Assembly: GCA_002862265.1 (NCBI GenBank)
Contig: PKCQ01000458.1
Location: 1-9,015 of the forward strand
DNA from: Planctomycetaceae bacterium
GTDB lineage: Bacteria; Planctomycetota; Planctomycetia; Pirellulales; Pirellulaceae
DNA: 9,015 nt
Direction: 5' to 3'
The position numbers and the translations under genes were made by a program. Below the pieces are notes generated by a model. The model saw only the letters and a program-made list of their open reading frames with translations. It had not been told where the DNA came from and did no database searches. Numbering within the stretch: position 1 is the stretch's first letter; each line of letters starts with the position of its first letter. Of this stretch, positions 6,991 to 9,015 are shown in pieces.

Positions 6991-9015
6991 TTGAACCCTT
7001 CCTCTCCTTTCGCAAAGAAAATTCTCGCACTGCTGCTAGGCTACCACTGGCGTATTGTCGGATGCATTGTTCTGCTAACGGCTCCCGCAGTTTGGCTGTT
7101 GACTACAGCGGAATTCTCGCCCTCAATCGTGCAGTCCTTCGTAGACAATCCTGAGGACTACGAACGAGCTGAAGCCTTAGAGGCACTTTTTCCATCTAAT
7201 CCGGACTCGCTCGTCTGGGTTGCGACCACTGAAGAGGATCTATTTTCTGAAGAGACTCTCCGTACAATTCGGAGATGTGCGGCCGAGATACAGGGGCTGA
7301 CCTCCGTGCGTCGCGTTCTGGCGTTGCCGAATCTGAATCAGCCAGCAGCGCTGTCCAGCGGGATTCGGGGAACGGCAAGAAAGATATTGCTGAACAAGAA
7401 ATTGCAAAGCGGCGAGGTGATGGATGCTCGCCGCGCCGCAAGCCCGATTCTGCCGTTTCGACGTCGGGCTAGTGCGGAATCTTTAGCGGCAATCAAAGAA
7501 CAGTTTTTGTCATCTGAATCAGAGATGCGCTCACTGCTGGCGCGCGACGGAAAGTCGCATGTCATGCTGGTTGAATTGGTTGAACAAGTGATGCAGCCGG
7601 ATGACCAAGTTGACTTGATTCAGGAGTTGGAGCGAATTGTCAGGGAGAACAAACTTGGCAGTGAGGGCTATTATTGCTCAGGGTTGATTCCTCTGCAGGC
7701 GTATGGATTCGAGGAGATTTATTCGGTTCTGCAGATCCAGTTACCGCTTGGTATCGCGCTGATTGCTTTGACAGTTTGGTGGGTTTTTCGACGTGTTGAA
7801 GTTATTCTCGTGACGTTACTGATCGCCGTGGTCTCCATCGCATGGGGGTTTTCCTCGGGTATCATTTTGTTCGGAAAGATCTCGGTGCTCATGGCCGCTG
7901 TACCTTTGATGGTGCTCGTCATCAGTACAGCCGATGTGATTCATCTTATCTCTTCCTACACGGCTGAGTGCAACGCCGGCACGGAGCACCGTCAAGCTGT
8001 TAGTAAGACGTTCTCGGAAGTCGGTGGAGCTTGTGTGCTTACAAGCATTACGACTTTTGTTGGATTCATCTCCCTTATCTTCGTGCCAGCGAATACCATT
8101 CGGCAATTTGGGTTTTCCGCCGCGGCAGGTGTCGCTAGTGCATTGATCCTTTCGGTGCTCATTGTGCCGATCTTCTTGGAGACACTTCATCGATTGGGGA
8201 GGCCTGTGACGGCATCAGTTGGTGCATCGAGGTTTACTCAATGGATCGCAACGGGATGCCTGCGACTTGGCTGCTGGCGTCCGAAGTTCACTGTTGTGGT
8301 GTTCGCGATTGTTCTAGCAGGGTGCGGCTATTTCACCAGTCAAATCCATCTTGATCCAGACTTAACCCAGCGCTTCTGGAAGAATCATGACATCAGCAAG
8401 AGTACTAAGTTCTTTGCGTCGAAGTATGATGGCATCAATTCAGCGGAGCTGTTGCTGGAAGCTTCTGAGGCTATCCTCTTTGCACCTGAGATACTGGCTG
8501 GGATCGCTGAGTTTCGCCAGCGTGCTCAAACGGAGTTGAATTGCGAATCGGTAGCTGCCGTAGATTTGTTGGTGCGGGCGTTTTTGAAGCAGCTGGACTA
8601 TAAGAATCCCGACGGGAACGCGGACTCTGCGATTCATACTCGTGCTTGTGTTGAATACCTGCGACAGCTTGAGCCTGAGTTGGTGAACAGCCTCGTAACC
8701 AAGAATCGCTCGCACTTGAGGTTGCTGGTTAGTATTCCGCAGACATCGTACTTGGCGATGACAGAGACGTCAGAGAAGCTGGTAGCGTTGGCAGAAGAGA
8801 CGTTCGGAGCGGAGATTCGGATCACTGAGAAAGGCTCGGCTCCTGTTGTAGGTCGAGCCGTTCGGGAAATCATTCGAGGGCATATGCAAGGATTCGCATT
8901 TTGCTTTACGACGATATTCTTTCTGATCGCCTTCGGCCTGCGATCTCTTCCAAGTGCCTGTGTATCTGTTTTTCCAAACTTGACGCCTCTGTTGTTGCTC
9001 GGCGGCTTGATTGTC
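6991..9015 (+). CDS. MMPL/RND-family transporter (3' end outside window)
   Basis: An inner-membrane exporter of the RND superfamily, MMPL/HpnN-like branch; relatives move lipids or other hydrophobic molecules using the proton gradient. The frame is open after TGA 6958-6960 to the window end (675 residues, no stop). TTG 6991 is chosen because it precedes TM1 (about 22-37); the next usual in-frame start, GTG 7129, would delete TM1, and no ATG occurs until inside the first periplasmic loop. No Shine-Dalgarno is seen. A large loop follows (about 39-245), then a TM2-TM6 bundle: about 251-266, 271-292, and TM4 about 300-322 with S312-T-A-D-V-I-H318, matching the conserved acidic TM4 site (D315), then about 343-360 and 368-390 with the typical T-S-I-T-T-F-V-G-F and P-A-N-T-I-R-Q-F-G-F. 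The second half repeats the plan: TM7 about 432-447, loop, TM8 about 635-652, with TM9 cut by the edge. Family members usually have about 750-900 residues, so perhaps a fifth is missing. Confidence 0.9.
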   Translation, partial: MNPSSPFAKKILALLLGYHWRIVGCIVLLTAPAVWLLTTAEFSPSIVQSFVDNPEDYERAEALEALFPSNPDSLVWVATTEEDLFSEETLRTIRRCAAEIQGLTSVRRVLALPNLNQPAALSSGIRGTARKILLNKKLQSGEVMDARRAASPILPFRRRASAESLAAIKEQFLSSESEMRSLLARDGKSHVMLVELVEQVMQPDDQVDLIQELERIVRENKLGSEGYYCSGLIPLQAYGFEEIYSVLQIQLPLGIALIALTVWWVFRRVEVILVTLLIAVVSIAWGFSSGIILFGKISVLMAAVPLMVLVISTADVIHLISSYTAECNAGTEHRQAVSKTFSEVGGACVLTSITTFVGFISLIFVPANTIRQFGFSAAAGVASALILSVLIVPIFLETLHRLGRPVTASVGASRFTQWIATGCLRLGCWRPKFTVVVFAIVLAGCGYFTSQIHLDPDLTQRFWKNHDISKSTKFFASKYDGINSAELLLEASEAILFAPEILAGIAEFRQRAQTELNCESVAAVDLLVRAFLKQLDYKNPDGNADSAIHTRACVEYLRQLEPELVNSLVTKNRSHLRLLVSIPQTSYLAMTETSEKLVALAEETFGAEIRITEKGSAPVVGRAVREIIRGHMQGFAFCFTTIFFLIAFGLRSLPSACVSVFPNLTPLLLLGGLIV

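Noticed and set aside
6957..7154. 65-codon + frame starting at TTG 6957
   Set aside because: It overlaps the transporter's TM1 and first loop in another frame, and the transporter frame has clear family motifs while this one has none.
7816..8190. 124-codon minus-strand frame inside the transporter gene
   Set aside because: It is antisense to conserved RND transmembrane segments, is rich in H, R, D and K as expected for a shadow of hydrophobic codons, and resembles no family.

Overview
The window reads as a stretch of bacterial chromosome, with every gene on the + strand. The likely source is a planctomycete of the Pirellulaceae type (Rhodopirellula/Blastopirellula-like). This is an inference from gene style: a very large secreted protein of unassigned function, a membrane-anchored DUF58 protein, a divergent MDR dehydrogenase beside an MMPL/RND exporter, near-absent Shine-Dalgarno sequences, and base composition that looks close to 50% GC (not counted). 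There is no rRNA, tRNA, insertion sequence, integrase or CRISPR array.

Layout: bases 1-37 may carry the last codons of an upstream gene. Bases 34-1521 encode a 495-aa DUF58 protein with N-terminal membrane helices. The 204-base gap 1522-1725 holds a short hydrophobic reading frame without a convincing start, and a weak inverted repeat. Bases 1726-5820 encode a 1364-aa exported protein: signal peptide, beta-rich N-terminal region, central TIM-barrel-like segment resembling GHL10/family-10-type glycosyl hydrolases, a beta-sandwich, and a C-terminal carbohydrate-binding-like module. After 48 bases comes a 324-aa zinc-type MDR dehydrogenase (5869-6843) that keeps the catalytic zinc ligands but has lost the structural-zinc cysteines. 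A 147-base gap (6844-6990) contains two overlapping, mutually exclusive hairpins. From 6991 to the window end runs an MMPL/RND-type transporter (675 residues visible, no stop reached), which most likely starts at TTG.

How the genes may work together: all four point the same way, and the 48-base gap makes the large-protein/dehydrogenase pair the best operon candidate. Three products are membrane-bound or exported (DUF58, secreted barrel protein, RND exporter) and one is a cytoplasmic oxidoreductase. An envelope- or glycan/lipid-related module is a reasonable hypothesis, but no substrate can be read from the sequence. The most unusual points are the barrel protein with substituted acidic positions, the dehydrogenase without its structural zinc site, and the alternative hairpins ahead of the transporter.
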